A stretch of 64,000 nt of DNA from Odiellus spinosus (lineage: Eukaryota > Arthropoda > Arachnida > Opiliones > Phalangiidae). The translations under genes were made by a program, and so were the position numbers. Shown here in pieces: positions 10,169 to 22,914 of this stretch; the first letter of the stretch is position 1; every line of letters starts with the position of its first letter. Location: NCBI GenBank assembly GCA_963920705.1, contig OY987236.1, forward strand, positions 5,566,190-5,630,189, given 5' to 3'. The notes beneath the pieces are model-generated. The model did not search any database, was not told the DNA's origin, and worked only from the letters and a program-made list of their open reading frames with translations.

Positions 10169-11248
10169 ATGAGTAATCATTCGGATGACGGAGATTGTAC
10201 GTTTGTATTTAGTTACCACTTCGTTTTCTCTATTTTTCTACTGTATTTGCTAGTTTTAAACTTTATTTTTCCTCCGAGATAAGAATTTTGAAGGTTTAAC
10301 AACCTCTAGAGACAAGATATTAAATTGTTAGTTTTTAGATGTAATTTTTTTTTTTTTTTTTTTGTAAACTCTATGATTTTGAGCTGAAAGGATTTTGGCT
10401 TTAACTAATTCCCAACAATGCCTTGGTTAGTCAGAGATTTTGAGCAGAGTATGCCTTTATAGATAGATACGAACCATAATTATAATTTTTCTTAGATTAT
10501 TAAACTGAAACAATTTTTGAGCCAGGGGTTTTTGGCCACTAGGGAAAGTTAACCTGATTAGTATGCCTTTATAGATGGAGATCGTATGAAAAGCACTCGC
10601 ATTTTTGTTGGCGGACTCGGCGATCACCTTGGAAAAGAAGATTTGGATAGAGAGTTTAGCAAATATGGCAAACTCAACAATATTTGGGTGGCCCAGAACC
10701 CTCCGGGATTCGCCTTCGTCGAATTCTGCAATACAGACGACGCCAATGAAGCAGTCAAAGAAATGAATGGTGTGACCATTAATGGGGCCCGACTTCGCGT
10801 TGAAGTATCTCGCGAGCGAAGACCTAGAGGTGGTGGCCGGGGTGGGCGTGGAGGAAGAGGAGACCGGGGTGGTGGATTCCGTAGCGATCGCGGAGGTCCC
10901 AGAGGTGGCCGGGGTTTCAGTAGAGGAGGTAGTCGCGGAGGCAGTGGAGGAGGGGGATTCAGAGGAGGTCGAGGTGGGGGCGGAGGAGGCTACGGCGGAG
11001 ATAGACCACGTTACGGATCTAGTTACGATTCTGGTAGCGGAGGGGGTTCGGGCGGCAGCTGGGGTCGTCGAGGAAGCACAGGCGGAGGTTCTCGCGGGGG
11101 CGGAGGCCGGTTCGAAGGCGGCTCCAGAGACTTTTCGAGCGACCGATCCGGTGGCTACGACAACATGGGATCTTCTTTCGACTACAACAAGAGCTCCATG
11201 CCCAGCTACCGCAGTCGATCGCCCACCGGAATTTCCTCCAGATATTAA
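10169..11248 (+). CDS. Rsf1: RRM plus Gly/Arg-rich splicing-regulator, Rsf1-like
   Basis: Two coding exons, 10169-10196 and 10575-11248, give 233 residues. The first exon (MSNHSDDGD) ends at donor GTACGT; the second begins after TTTATAG and restores frame through a Tyr codon. The RRM covers about residues 16-90, with RNP2 RIFVGG and RNP1 GFAFVEF in the SRSF3/7-like context WVAQNPPGFAFVEF. The tail (about 95-233) is Gly/Arg/Ser-rich with many RGG boxes and ends in SRSP, not a long RS domain. This layout matches Drosophila Rsf1, a nuclear repressor that antagonises SR proteins; I rely on memory of that protein. The alternatives are SRSF3/7-like or another hnRNP-type protein. The downstream in-frame ATG at 10586 could serve as a start if exon 1 is skipped, keeping the RRM. 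Confidence 0.85.
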
Positions 11249-12100
11249 AACCAGAGAATTAACCGACAACGTAAGATTACTTCGCAAAAACGTTTTAGCC
11301 AAAACAATATCTTAAAAACCGTTTTAACATCCAAAAAAAAAACTTTGCGCGGGGAAAAAATAACTAGCATTTTTTTTAACGCGCGTGATCTCGTTATTTT
11401 ACGAGAGAATCGGTTTTTAGTTCCAAAAAGTTCAATCTTTTTGGTTGGATAAACTCGTTTAATATTAAAACCTAGACAATTTTCGATGATGATCTATGTC
11501 ATCAGATCATTGCATGAACTTCTCGATCAGTCTCTATCTCTCCACCCAAACGTTAAATCAGAAACCAGATACAATTCCAGTCGCAATTTACAAAGTGAGA
11601 TTGTGAGACGGCCCTGCGCCCGCTCTTCAAATCGAATCAAACTCACTCTTCTCTATGAATTCCCCCCTTCTCTACGCATAAATGGGCCAATTACTGCGCT
11701 CTTATCATTTTGCCTTCGGATAACGTAATCTCGACTACTATTAAACCCCTTTGATTAAAACTTAAAAAAAGACTGGCTCGAATATCGTCTATATAACGAA
11801 ATCTTCCAAAAAAGGCCCCTCTCAGTGGCACGCCGATTGACCGCTTCGAAAATATAAACTGGAATGGTAGTTCATGCAATTCTGACATTAACTTTATATA
11901 TATTTAAATGGGAGAGACTTTAGAAAAAACTTTTTTTTTTTTTAATTTTAAAATTTGTTAAGTGGATTTAAAAATCAAAACAATTTGCCTTGTTTTCTCT
12001 TCAAACTAGTTTCTACGGCTGCGAAAATAAAATTGAATCAACTGACAAAATTAAAACCGATGCCAAAAACTTAATAATAATTATAAATAAAAAAAAAAAA
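11249..12100 (+). other. Probable 3' untranslated region of the RRM gene
   Basis: AT-rich noncoding sequence after the stop. A candidate polyadenylation hexamer AATAAA lies at 12086-12091, but a poly-A run follows it in the genome, so it may be coincidental. Confidence 0.35.
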
Positions 12101-13305
12101 AAAATCGCTAAAATGTCAAAAATACGAATCCGCTACTACGCCTCGCAACTGTCAGTTTTTTATTAATATGTAAAGATCGTAATTACGTTAACGAAAAGGT
12201 TTCGGCGTTTAAATATTGTCTTCATTATTATTCAATCGTTTTTTGTGACATGTTGAAATGGTAACCTTATAACTTCCGCGCATTAGAGAAAATTCACCAT
12301 GTGTATAAAATAATTCATCACGTTTTCATTTTCAAAGATAAAAAAAACCTTCATACTTTGTGACAAATAAAAATCTTAACTACTTCGTGGTCCAAAATAA
12401 GTTACCGTCTCTGCAACATTATTTATATACCAGTTATAGTTTCTATGATTTGAAAATGAAATTTAGGCTCAGCTTAAAATGTTTAAAATAAGTATCATTT
12501 AGATTAGGTGAAAGTTAGAGACGTATTTTATGATCAAATGGATTAAAGGGAAGATAACCTCCTATGGATTGTAGGTAGGATGGGTTTTGTAACCGTCAAA
12601 CTAGCTGAATTTTGGTACACCGCAAGTGGTCCATACCGTGTCACTGGGGGTAATCTTCTCTTCAGCAAGTAGTTAAAAAAAATATTGAATCTTGAGTGAA
12701 TTAGACCTATTAAATTTTATTAATTCTTGAGTTAGGCTAGAATTTATTAGAAAAATATGAAAGGATCTAAAAAATTTCCTACTAATCACGGAAATAGTCA
12801 ACCGTTATATAAGGGAAAGCGTTATTTTAAAAACTGACATTTGGTGGCCACATTTTATTTTAAATCGAATAATCGTCATTTTGCATTAACTACCATTCTT
12901 TAAACAGCCAATGGCCCAAAAAGGAAAAAGCGCACGACAGAGACTGACCGGAAATAAAGCTTCTATCAACCAACTACCAACCGTCTTCGAGCCAGTAGTT
13001 AACGGTTAAAAGAAAACGTTTTTTACAATTCTACTCTTTTTCAAAACCCGCACTCTTCCCCAATTCTCCAGTATTAGAACCAAAAGTACATTTTCTCAAT
13101 CTACCTTACAGTTTTTCGCCAATCTTCAAAAAATATACCTGAAATACTACAAAGTCTCCGATCTTTTAAAATAATTCCCCACTTCAATGCTTATATATTC
13201 CTTTAATATATCTGCATGTATGGGAAAACCTCGTTCGAATTGAATATTCCCAATTTTGAAGCTAATTTCAACACCACTTGCATAGCTTAACTAAAGCGTA
13301 AAACT
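12101..13305. other. Intergenic, no gene seen
   Basis: AT-rich, no reading frame with family features and no clear repeat apart from short low-complexity runs. Confidence 0.5.
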
Positions 13306-13582
13306 CTTTTAAAGTGATGCTGTCCATGAAAACCAAGTAGAATATGTTGAGCATATTCAGAAAGATAAAAAATAAATAACCCTACTATAAGATGGGATGT
13401 AGGAAAAAGGAGCGTCGTATTATCAAAAATTAACATTTTTGATAATATCGTTTAAAACATACGCGTACTTCAGATAATTGCGCATCATAAAATTTTAAAT
13501 ACAAGTTTATAATAGAATACAAAAGCTAAAAATAATCCCGAGGTATTAAGGGAAAAAAATGGAAACAGCATCACTTTAAAAG
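13306..13582. mobile_element. MITE family R (TIR CTTTTAAAGTGATGCTGT)
   Basis: The left terminus CTTTTAAAGTGATGCTGT is found inverted at the right terminus (ACAGCATCACTTTAAAAG) with an 18-bp perfect match; total 277 bp, no coding capacity. Confidence 0.7.
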
Positions 13583-15222
13583 AAACTACTTTTTTGTATA
13601 GGCACTATCGTCTCTGCGAATTTTAGTGGTTCGGTGTTCGCTATGGTGGATATTCAGTAAAAACTAACCGTGAAAGTTAAAGGCATGCGTCTTGAAGGGT
13701 AGTACAACCCAAACAAAAATCGACTGAAAACGCACGCGAAGCCTTGTTTGCTCACTTAACTAGCTCCTTTTTGGGCAAACATTCGGTAAACAAAGTGGCA
13801 TGAAAGTCAAACTTTTACTGCCCCTTATTTTCTCTTTCACAAGACCGAGTGTGGACGAGAAGTCACGTGATCTAATATCACATTATCTCGAATGTTTCTT
13901 GGAACCAATTACGGGAAAGAGTTAAACTTTTGGTTCAATTGGGCTTAACTATGGAAAAGGGTAGAACTAGAAGTTGTCAAATGTGTTTTTATCCCCACTC
14001 TGTCTATATTCATTGGGCAACAAAACACCCTTTGCCAAGTTGAATGGTCGTATTAATTTTTTAATGGATCGGTGACGTTAAAGAGGGTTTTAAGGGACTT
14101 GGTTGTTTTAGCTTTAATGACCCCAGTCTCGTATCTAGAGTTACTATTTAACTTTTCGTAGATCTTCCGTGCTAAAGGAACAACTTATTTGAATACGCCA
14201 AAAATTATCGAAAATCTATTCTATAAAGAAATATTTGACAAGAATTTATAGAATAAAAGGCAATGTTGCCTCTCATCTCGGGGTTGAAGAAAATTACCAT
14301 ATTTGCCATACAAAAAAATTCCCAATCCCCCAGAAGAAGTCAGGTGATCTCTCCTTATTGGCCAATTCCATTCTAAGTGAATATCACCCCAGGGACTATA
14401 ATTAAGGATGACCACAATGGCCATAAAAATTGAATTTTTTTTATAGCGGTAGGGATATTTCGAAGCAACCTCTTGTACCATATGGTAGATGTCAAAAGTT
14501 AAATTTACGTATCTTTTTAATGACAAACTAAACAGCTTTAATATTTTGTTTCTAAAGATGAGTTAATTTTTACCATCAATAAGCGGATTATTAATTTTTA
14601 CGAGATTTAGGAAGGTATTTTTCAAGTCTCTTGTTAAGTAATCATTGTTTTATGTATATATATTTATTTTATCTTATTTTTCTTATAGGGTCATAGGAAA
14701 TAGATGGTTCAACATGCACTAAATGATGTGGTAAGTTTTCGCGTTTTATGTATATTGGGTTCGAAATAATAAAGATTTGATTCAACAAACACTCGTTTTT
14801 CTATACTATACATACTGAACAAATTTATACCTTCATGTAACCCGTGCAAAAAGAGTTTTTGCCAGGGTTACATGAAGGCTGCAAGCGCTCTTCGAGCCCT
14901 CGTGTATCTTACGAACGGCTCTTTGAAGTTCGATTAAATAAGAATACAAAATATGTCTTACTTTAGGCTGTTTCCAAAGGCGAATCAAAGAGTGAAATCT
15001 TCCATTTGATTAATCTGTCGAACATTATGATATTAATTAATTTTAGGCTGAAATTCCATTTAGACTAGATCATGTGCCTTATTTTTACGTTAAGAAATCT
15101 CAATTTTATCTTAGCTCCCACCCCATTCGTAATTGTTATGCCCCCTCGCGAAGCCAAGGACTAATGATACACTAACGGCCGAATTAAACAAACAGGACAG
15201 GCAATGCAACGCTCATACGCGT
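13583..15222. other. Intergenic, no gene; one small hairpin
   Basis: No protein recognised. It holds a perfect 14-bp inverted repeat CCTTCATGTAACCC (14830-14843) with its inverse at 14865-14878. Confidence 0.5.
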
Positions 15223-15482
15223 TTAAAGGGAGAATGCAACCTAACAAATAATTTTTTTATCGATTCCTTATCGTTTAAATATGCCTAATCCACTAGTAAA
15301 CAAATATTAAACTAGAAATAAGTTTAAAACTTACCGAAAAATAGGCTTAGCTGGATTCATGGAGATCCTTATATGGGAAGCTAAGCCTATTTTGATTAAA
15401 TTTATTTTTAGTTTAATATTTATTTGTAAACGATAAGGAATCGATAAAAAAAAGGCTTGTTGTGGTTGCATTCTCCCTTCAA
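15223..15482. mobile_element. Palindromic MITE family A, copy A1 (short form)
   Basis: Begins TTAAAGGGAGAATGCAACC and ends with the inverse. The arms pair over nearly their whole length, including TAAATTTAAAAC-type and ATAGGCTTAGCT blocks; the centre is deleted to a few dozen bases, giving 260 bp. Confidence 0.8.
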
Positions 15483-17015
15483 CTGGGGTGCCGTAACAAT
15501 TTCGGATGATCCATGTTTATAAAAATTGTTTCGTCGTACGTGTGGTAGGTTTTGGGGCCTGACTGGCGTAATCTTACTTCCGGATTATTTTTGAAAGAAA
15601 AAAAAAAAAAACAAAAAAAAAAACTCGGTCACGTTAGTTTCAAATATAAAGCACAGAGGTGACCTTGGATATAATTTGTCTATGGTGAAGCTAACTTCAA
15701 CAGAATCTAAAGCATTGTAGAAGATAGTTTAACGTACTCTATCTTCGTGTAACTAGCTGTCGATTTCATTTTGGTAACTCATTTTTCATAGCTTCATGAT
15801 TGGAATAAAATATTGACTTTAAAGAGAGAATAAAACTAAAAACAAAATCCAAAAAAATCGTCCGTTAAACATCTACCCTAAATTTGTATCTTTACATTCT
15901 CTATAAGGGAGTATAAAAATCGTCTGCTAAACATACGTGAGGGCTTAAAGGCCCTATCTGCTTAGAAATTTGCACCTTACGCACACAGCCTAGCTTTGAC
16001 TGTATAAGTTGTTATGGTTAGCGTCGTCTGCTAAGCTAGAAAAGAAGGCGACTTTAAAGGGGATTTAAAAATCGCTGAGAGTCCCTTTAACACGAGTTTA
16101 AACTCCGAAACACGTTTACAACCTTGGAAAGGATCAATATTTTCACACAAAATCCGGTTTATCTTTAAGAAAACCATTTCATTTCAAGCTTGGATAAAAC
16201 CCAACTCGTACTGCGAATGCTGACCTTGTTATTCCAAGATCATCTGAACTTTACTCACGTACAAATAAGGTTTGTTGTGAGCGTTAAGGAAAGACGCTAT
16301 TTCCCTTATGGATTTCAATCCCGAGAAGATATCGAGGAGTTTCTTATCCGTGAAGGATATAGAGATCGGAAAACCAAACTCATCTTTTTACAAATCCCCC
16401 TACGGGTTTATAAAACTAATCTTGAACTTCCCTCCTTTAGAGAAAACTTTTATTTTATTTTTGGGTTCGAGTTTCCCCGAATTTCAACGCATTGCAATGA
16501 GGTATATACCTAAATAAATGGGTATTTCTTTTCAGCAGAGGTCCGATATACTACTTTTATTCCTACGCTGTTTAACATCACGTATTAATCCGCCCCTACT
16601 TTCCCACAAGTGGAATAATTCCAAATTTGTTTGTAGCTTTCAGTGCGTACAATATTATGTAAGAAACCGAATCAAAGAAGATAAAAGGGTGTCTAGTTTT
16701 GCAGGTGCTGAAATTTTAAACATGATTCAGATCAACCTTTTTAGCCCCCCCCCCCCCCCCCGTTGGGTATAGGTATTGTATTCGTTGGGGCGTTGCCACC
16801 CTTTGGAAATGACGAAAAACAAGTAGTCGCGTATGATTGCTTGAAAAACACTTAATTTTGAGAACTTCGTTGTTTTTTAATTATTATTGTTTCATAAGAG
16901 AACCAAGTAAAAGCATTTAAAATTAAAAATGGTGGTATTTGTTACTTAACGAGTATGCCATTTTTTTTTTAATGGGACTTGGCAAATTGAAAATTTTGGA
17001 TCTTGGGTTCCCTAT
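15483..17015. other. Intergenic, no gene supported
   Basis: A 107-codon frame at 16190-16513 starts at TTG and overlaps an alternative frame; I do not consider it a gene. A run of 17 C lies at 16745-16761. Confidence 0.5.
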
Positions 17016-17450
17016 AGCTACGGTCACACTAGCATTTCTTAATCGATTTGAAACGGTAATCAAACCGATATTCAAATCACCAGGAATCGTTTTAAGCGTC
17101 ACATGTTCACGCATCGATTTATCGTAGCTTCATCTATCGGTTGTTGAAACCGAATCATTACGAAACTGGTTCCCGAAGCAGTTTCGAGAAACGATCCGAG
17201 ATGAGACGGTTTCCCGTTCACAGGACTCTAAAGCTACGTTCACACTTGACACTTTGGAACCGTTTCGAACATTCAAATCGACTTGTTAAGATATTAATTT
17301 GGTTTCTTGATCAAAGGTCTACCCGGGTGACCCCAAAATTTTATAATTTGACATTTCTCAAACGGTTAAAAACGGTTTCAAAGTCTGTAGTGTGAACGCG
17401 GCTTAAGGAAACGGTTTAAATCGATTCCAAGGCCTAGTATGAACGCAGCT
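17016..17450. mobile_element. MITE family E, copy E1, carrying a nested E-type element
   Basis: Begins AGCTACGGTCACACTAGC and ends AGTATGAACGCAGCT. Its sequence follows copy E2 (inverted at 18123-18349) on both sides of a second element at 17229-17405. Confidence 0.75.
17229..17405. mobile_element. E-type MITE nested inside E1
   Basis: TAAAGCTACGTTCACACTT at the left and, inverted, TAAGCCGCGTTCACACTAC at the right. The flanks continue the host element when this block is removed. Confidence 0.7.
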
Positions 17451-18948
17451 ATTGACTTTAGGCCTTTACAATCTTTTATGGGCTTGATTCCAATTTTATG
17501 GACTTACAGCTAAACTTATTGAAAACTCATTTGCCTTCTCTTCGCAAACACGCTATCTAATAAAAGCACCTCACTTCATGCTCCCTTTAGGATCTCAACT
17601 ACTTGTTTCAGTATCCCTTTAAAAATTAAATAAAAGCAGATTGTATTTGAAGGATGATCGCGACAATATTAAAAAGATGACATTTTCCCGGAGGAATAAA
17701 TTGAAGGTAAAGAGATTCTAACGAATTCAATTTGAAGAGAATCTAAAAATAGGATCTCGTTACTTTCAAAAACGGAGACGCGAGCCGAAAGAGAAAAATC
17801 AATTGTCATTTTTTTTACCAGGAAAAAAATGATTAAAACCATTCTTTGGATTGCTCGACACGTCTCCATTATTTTAATTGCTTTTCTTAAGTTTTAACGA
17901 GGTATATAGGTTTTGTAGTTATATAAGTCGATTTAACCACGTTTTGTCGGCACGATCAAAACCAAGTTAACTATTATTTCTCTTGTTTCGTTTATATTTA
18001 AACTTTTAAAGGTATACTTAAACGTCCAACAAGTATTTTTTTTCAATCTTACAAGTAATAAAGTATAACCGGGTTATCAGTGGGAATTTAAATCCCTTTC
18101 AAGGCTGTAACTCTATATCCTCTAAAGCTGCGTTCATACTATAGGCCTTGGAATAGATTTAAACCGTTTCAAAATGTTTTTGTGTGAACAGGAAACCGTC
18201 TTTTCTCGAAATTACTTCGGGAACCAGTTTCGTACCGATTTGGTTTCAACAACCGATAGACGAAGCTACAATAAATCGATTCCTGGCGATTTGAATATCG
18301 GTTTGATTTTACCGTTTCAAATCGATTAAGAAATGTGACCGTAGCTTTACTGAAGCTATAATTTCCTAGAAACTATTATAACAATTAAGGAGAAGTGTCT
18401 AGGCATATCGTGTCTTTTTAAGCGTCAACTTTCTATGAGCGATGGCGCAATTAAAAAGAAAGTTCATCTCAGTCTGAAAGCGCATCTTTAAGGAATCCTA
18501 TTATTCTTATAATGTTTCACGAAGTTAGTGTTTTTATCTTCACGTTTATTCAACGATAAAGCTATTTACCCGGAAGTTATCCAGATGCAAGGGTATAATT
18601 AGTTCAGGTTTTTCAGCGTGCATAAAGGTGTGTTGCCCACTATCTCTATATACATAATAATAATAATATATATAAAATGATCATTTTTTTCTAAATAATC
18701 TAGGCGTATATAAATTATAATTGTTCTTTAATAACGCGAAACTTCCCCTTTTTTATCTAGGAAATTCTAAAACTTCGTAATTACGGCTACGAAGAATAAT
18801 TTATGGTTAATATGATACATCTATAGCGCGTACTTTAGGGTTAGGTTGCAGCGTATGAAATATTTTTAGGTGCTCTTTGATGGGGCAAGGCCTAATAGGA
18901 AACACGCCTTCGTGTGTTTATCAGCCGTTTTTTGATCATGGTTTAATT
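17451..18948. other. Intergenic around E2, no gene
   Basis: Apart from element E2, nothing recognisable; AT-rich with short TA microsatellite near 18650-18680. Confidence 0.45.
18123..18349. mobile_element. MITE family E, copy E2
   Basis: 227 bp bounded by TAAAGCTGCGTTCATAC and its approximate inverse GTGACCGTAGCTTTA. Full-length uninterrupted relative of E1, opposite orientation. TA at both ends may be the target duplication. Confidence 0.75.
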
Positions 18949-19348
18949 TTAAGGGAGAATACAACCTAACATTATTTTTTTATCGTTTAAATAGGCCTAA
19001 TAATCCCCCAGTTAAAATTTAAAACTTACCCGAAAAATAGGCTTAGCTGGATTCATTGTGATCCTGAATTTCTTGGCATTGAAGGGGTCAGTGACCAATA
19101 AAATGTTATTTGAAGTCTCATGGAGATCTCGTTTTAACTTTAAGCCTTTGCTTATTGGTCGCTTACCCGTCACATCGAAGAAATTCAGGATCTTCACGAA
19201 TTCAGCTAAGCCTATTTTTCGGGTAAGTTTTAAATTTATTTCTAGTTTAATATTTGTTTGTAAATTATTTTACGGTAGATTATTCTTATATAAACGATGA
19301 GAAATCGATAAAAAAATCACTCGTTGTTAGGTTGTATCCTCCCTTTAA
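18949..19348. mobile_element. Palindromic MITE family A, copy A2
   Basis: About 400 bp with arms matching over about 150 bp each. Centre contains GACCAATAAA and its inverted partner TTATTGGTCGC, the same layout as other A copies. Confidence 0.82.
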
Positions 19349-19542
19349 GCTCAAGTTACTGCGTAAAAGGCTTAAGTTCTTATAATACAGCCCATAGCGA
19401 TTGAAAACCCTCGGTGTTAATTGGAAAATTTTAATCCGCGGACTGTACATAAATTATATTGTATCTCTAAAAGGAGTTGATTTTAATTTGAAACCAGCTG
19501 TTCGATTGGTCATTGAAAGAAGCTATTTGAATTTCAAATTGT

Positions 19543-19727
19543 TTAAATGGAGAATGAAGACGGAGAACAAGTAATTTTCAATTGACACCCTATCGTAAAA
19601 TTAGATCTTATATCATATAGTTAAGCCTATTTTTCGGAGTAAGTTTAAAATTTATTTCTAGATTAATATTGGTTAGTTAAACGATAACGATAGAAAATCT
19701 TGTTGACAGGTTTCATTCTCCCTTTAA
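19543..19727. mobile_element. Palindromic MITE family A, copy A3 (internally deleted)
   Basis: TTAAATGGAGAATG at the left and CATTCTCCCTTTAA at the right; the centre and much of the left arm are missing. Confidence 0.65.
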
Positions 19728-20034
19728 TAATGATAGGAAAATTAGAAACGTACCTTAATGTAAAAGTGGTACCACATTAAAATAAGACTTTGACCGGTTT
19801 CGTCTTCAATGTCATTTTAAAATTCCAGACGATTGAATAATTCATCTATAAAATAAAGTGTAAATACGAATATATTAAAGGGATGGTAAAATGATATATT
19901 TTTAACTTAAGCCTAAATAAATTTAATAAAAATAGTTCTACATCATCGTAGAAACATTGTTACGGTTAGGTTTTAACAGTTAAAGATCGTAAAAATAGAT
20001 TTCTTTCACTATTAAAATTTATTAAATTGAGTAC

Positions 20035-20236
20035 CGGGTTCATACAACATTTGGGAAACCAATTTTCCCTGACATCTCCATTTGTAATAAAGGTTTTGAA
20101 ACACCCTAATAAAAAGTATAAATTTGCTGATTATGGATGTATTAACTTTGTGACATTGAAGTTTATGTTTCAGTTAAATTTTGGCAACATTAAATTTCTC
20201 AGATATATCCAGATTTTTCAGGTTCGTAAGAACCCT
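20035..20236. repeat. Repeat family D, copy D1
   Basis: Begins GGGTTCATACAAC and ends with GGTTCGTAAGAACCCT. Contains the TTTCCCTGA motifs typical of family D. A 94-codon frame across it is incidental. Confidence 0.5.
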
Positions 20237-22120
20237 CATCTGAACGCTCGAATATTTTTCACCCACTTCTATTATATTCGCATTCTGTTGGGAATAGGGT
20301 TACATTTATAGGGGATACTAAATGTGGCTCTAGAACAAGAGAAATCACTCTGAGAGCAAGTTTTGTATTCCCCGGGCGAGTCAGACCTTTGTCGAGTATC
20401 TTTTTAAGTTTAAATCAACACTCGGGGGCTATATATATATATATTTTTTTGCTCTTTCGTTTTTAAGAAAGCAACCGAAAAAAAGGCAATTTTTTCACTG
20501 ATTTGATTGCATCATTGGTAAATGAAATTTTACGTTCCATTAGTGACCATTCGATGCTCTATACCGAGCGAGTTTAGCCTCTAATTTTGGTACAAAAATC
20601 GATTAATAATAAGCCTTAAAAACCTATCATTTATTGATTTACATTCTCAAGATCATTTTGGTAGAACCAAGCTTCGAAAAATAATATAACTGTTAAGCCT
20701 CGTCCTAATCTATCTTTTATAAGAGGCACAGTTTCACCCTACCTTTAAAATACATTAATCTTGCGATGTAGCGAAAAGAAGATCAAGCTTCTTTTAAAAA
20801 CCGAAGCTTGTAAATTTACGCCCCCCTCTCTGGATTTCTACACTGGCCACTTACTAAAATATAAACCCCTTCCAAGATTCGACCCAAAAACCCTTTTGGC
20901 CGCTTCCATATCGATCGACCAATAGGAAAGCTATGGCCAAGTAGACGTTGATACGAAATTCACCCTCCCGTCACCCCGTGGTCATTAGGCCTCGGACCAT
21001 AGAAACCCTTATCCCCAATCCTCATCCCTTCGAGCCTTTTAGAATAGATTGACAAAAATTGGCTGGTTCCTTTTCCCTAAAATTGAGGGACTAAGGAAAA
21101 ATGACTCTCCGCTTCTGGTCCCTGGGAAGGAAGCGAAGGGATTTGGCCTACAACTCGAATAACAGGTGCTGATGATGCGTTTTAGATGAAGGGTTTGTAA
21201 TGTTGTTCGAATAAAATTGGCATAATGCAAAAAGCTGATGCGGATTAATACACAATGTAAAACCACGACTGAGGAAAAAATAGTATTTACCAATTCCTCT
21301 TTGAACACTTGTATAGTAACTACAAGGGCTAAGTTCGTTACAAATAGAACGTATCTCCAGAAAATGGAATCCCCCAGAAACTAAATTAAAAATTTTCTGG
21401 TCCTATCTTTTTTTTTTTTTTTTTTTTTTTCTTTATGGGTGCAAGGGGACGTCTCTCACTAGTTAAAGGGATACTAAACTCTATTAAAATTTTTAATGAT
21501 TTGGACTGTTAAAATAGGCGTAAAAAAGGGTGTTTACATATTTCTATCTATTTACTTCCGGTATTATCGAATACTTCTTCCGGTTTTCAAGTTTTAAAGG
21601 ACTTCCCCGAGACCACGAAAATATTTATTAAAATCTAATAATTTATTAATAATTTTACTAATTTGAATATTATAATTATTTTAGTGGCTGTACTTTTGTA
21701 TTCGGAGTTATTTCGTTTTGGACCTAAACTAGCGACGAAAGGTTTACAGAAAAATTGTCTAGAATAAAAAATAAAATGGATTTTTTTGGGGGAACCTTTG
21801 TGTCGGGATTCGTGTTAAACGTCACGAACGGCTGCTGTGTTCCAATGTAAGTTAGTTTATGCATTCTAGAATTTTTTTCTTAACGGTACCATAAGCCCAT
21901 ATTATAAAAATATATATAAGGTTTATTCTTCATCTTTAATATTATTTCATAAAAGTAAAATTTAATTTTAATTTTTTACAAATTATTATTTAAAACTAAT
22001 TTTTATATTAATCAAAGAATCCCAATTTTGTAATTAAATTACGTTTATTACCCACATTCTACGTCATCTAGTGGAATAAATAATTTTATATATTTTCGGA
22101 ATTTTTGTATACTGTACGTT
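20237..22120. other. Intergenic, mostly unrecognised
   Basis: Holds a copy of repeat M at 21239-21302, a 25-base T run near 21407-21431 and a possible small exon at 21776-21846. No confident gene. Confidence 0.45.
21776..21846 (+). other. Candidate short first exon, unidentified
   Basis: ATG followed by 23 codons (MDFFGGTFVSGFVLNVTNGC plus three) to a strong donor, CCAAT|GTAAGT. Two ACTTCCGG-like motifs lie 200 bases upstream. No downstream exon could be matched and no family is recognised, so it may be chance. Confidence 0.15.
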
Positions 22121-22330
22121 GTATCCTTTTTTTAACGATCTTTCCGAAAATTTTACTCAAAAAATCTATTTAGGAGTTCTTGAAAAATGTGTAACAGACT
22201 CATTTTAATGCATTAAAAGTTGTAGAAATATCTAAACTGGTGTTTTAGGCAAAGACCGTATTTAGGAACCAACACTCCCATGTATTTTCTATCGCGCCCC
22301 TGTAGAAATGTTTCAACTGCCGTGCTTTGG
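22121..22330. repeat. Dispersed repeat block shared with 51.9-52.7 kb
   Basis: AACGATCTTTCCGAAAATT and, 130 bases on, a block with TGTAGAAATGTT both recur in the same order near 51878 and 52625. Confidence 0.55.
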
Positions 22331-22656
22331 TGTTTTTGGTAAAAACAGCGTTTAGGGTTTATTAAGGTAGTGTGAAAAGTAAAGTGATTAACCAAATTAA
22401 ATAGTTTTAACGTTTTAAGAGATATTAGTTTTATAGACTAAGCTCCTCGAGTAAATATACAAAGGCTTTTACCGAATTTAGCTTCATTTGCATATTATCC
22501 TACTCGAAGTTTTATTTTTCAATTTTAAAGTGAGAGTGAATAGCAAAATTTAATTAATTTAAAATGATACCTTAAGTAACTTAAAAATAAGCGTTAATAC
22601 ACTCTGATAATATGTTAAACTAATTAACGATAAACCCAAACAATTAATTAACGTTA

Positions 22657-22914
22657 AGGTTTGCCACTGGTCAGGGAAAACTGGGAAAAGTCAGGGAATT
22701 TGAAAATGAACCAAAAAAGTCGGGGAATTGTAAGATATTTTAAAAAGTCAGGGAATTTAAAGATCTTTCAAGAAGCCAGGAAATTATAATCATTATCTAT
22801 AGAAAATATTTGAAGCTGACCGTGTCAGTTGTATAGATTAGAACAAAGATACGCGTGCAAAAATTTTGCCGAACGCAATTATATAAAAATGAAAAGGTTA
22901 AAAATTGGGTAGTC
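22657..22914 (-). mobile_element. Repeat family C, copy C1 (inverted orientation)
   Basis: Contains GTCAGGGAATTT repeats and the block GTGTCAGTTGTATAGATTAG followed by ACGCGTGCAAA and CGAACGC, the conserved core of family C. Confidence 0.75.

Noticed and set aside
10457..11315. Long minus (281 codons) and second plus (177 codons) frames over the RRM gene
   Set aside because: Shadows of the Gly/Arg-rich coding exon; low-complexity Ser/Thr/Ala and Val/Glu strings with no domain.
16190..16513. 107-codon plus frame
   Set aside because: Starts at TTG, overlaps another open frame, and has no recognisable feature.
20027..20311. 94-codon plus frame
   Set aside because: Falls on repeat D1.
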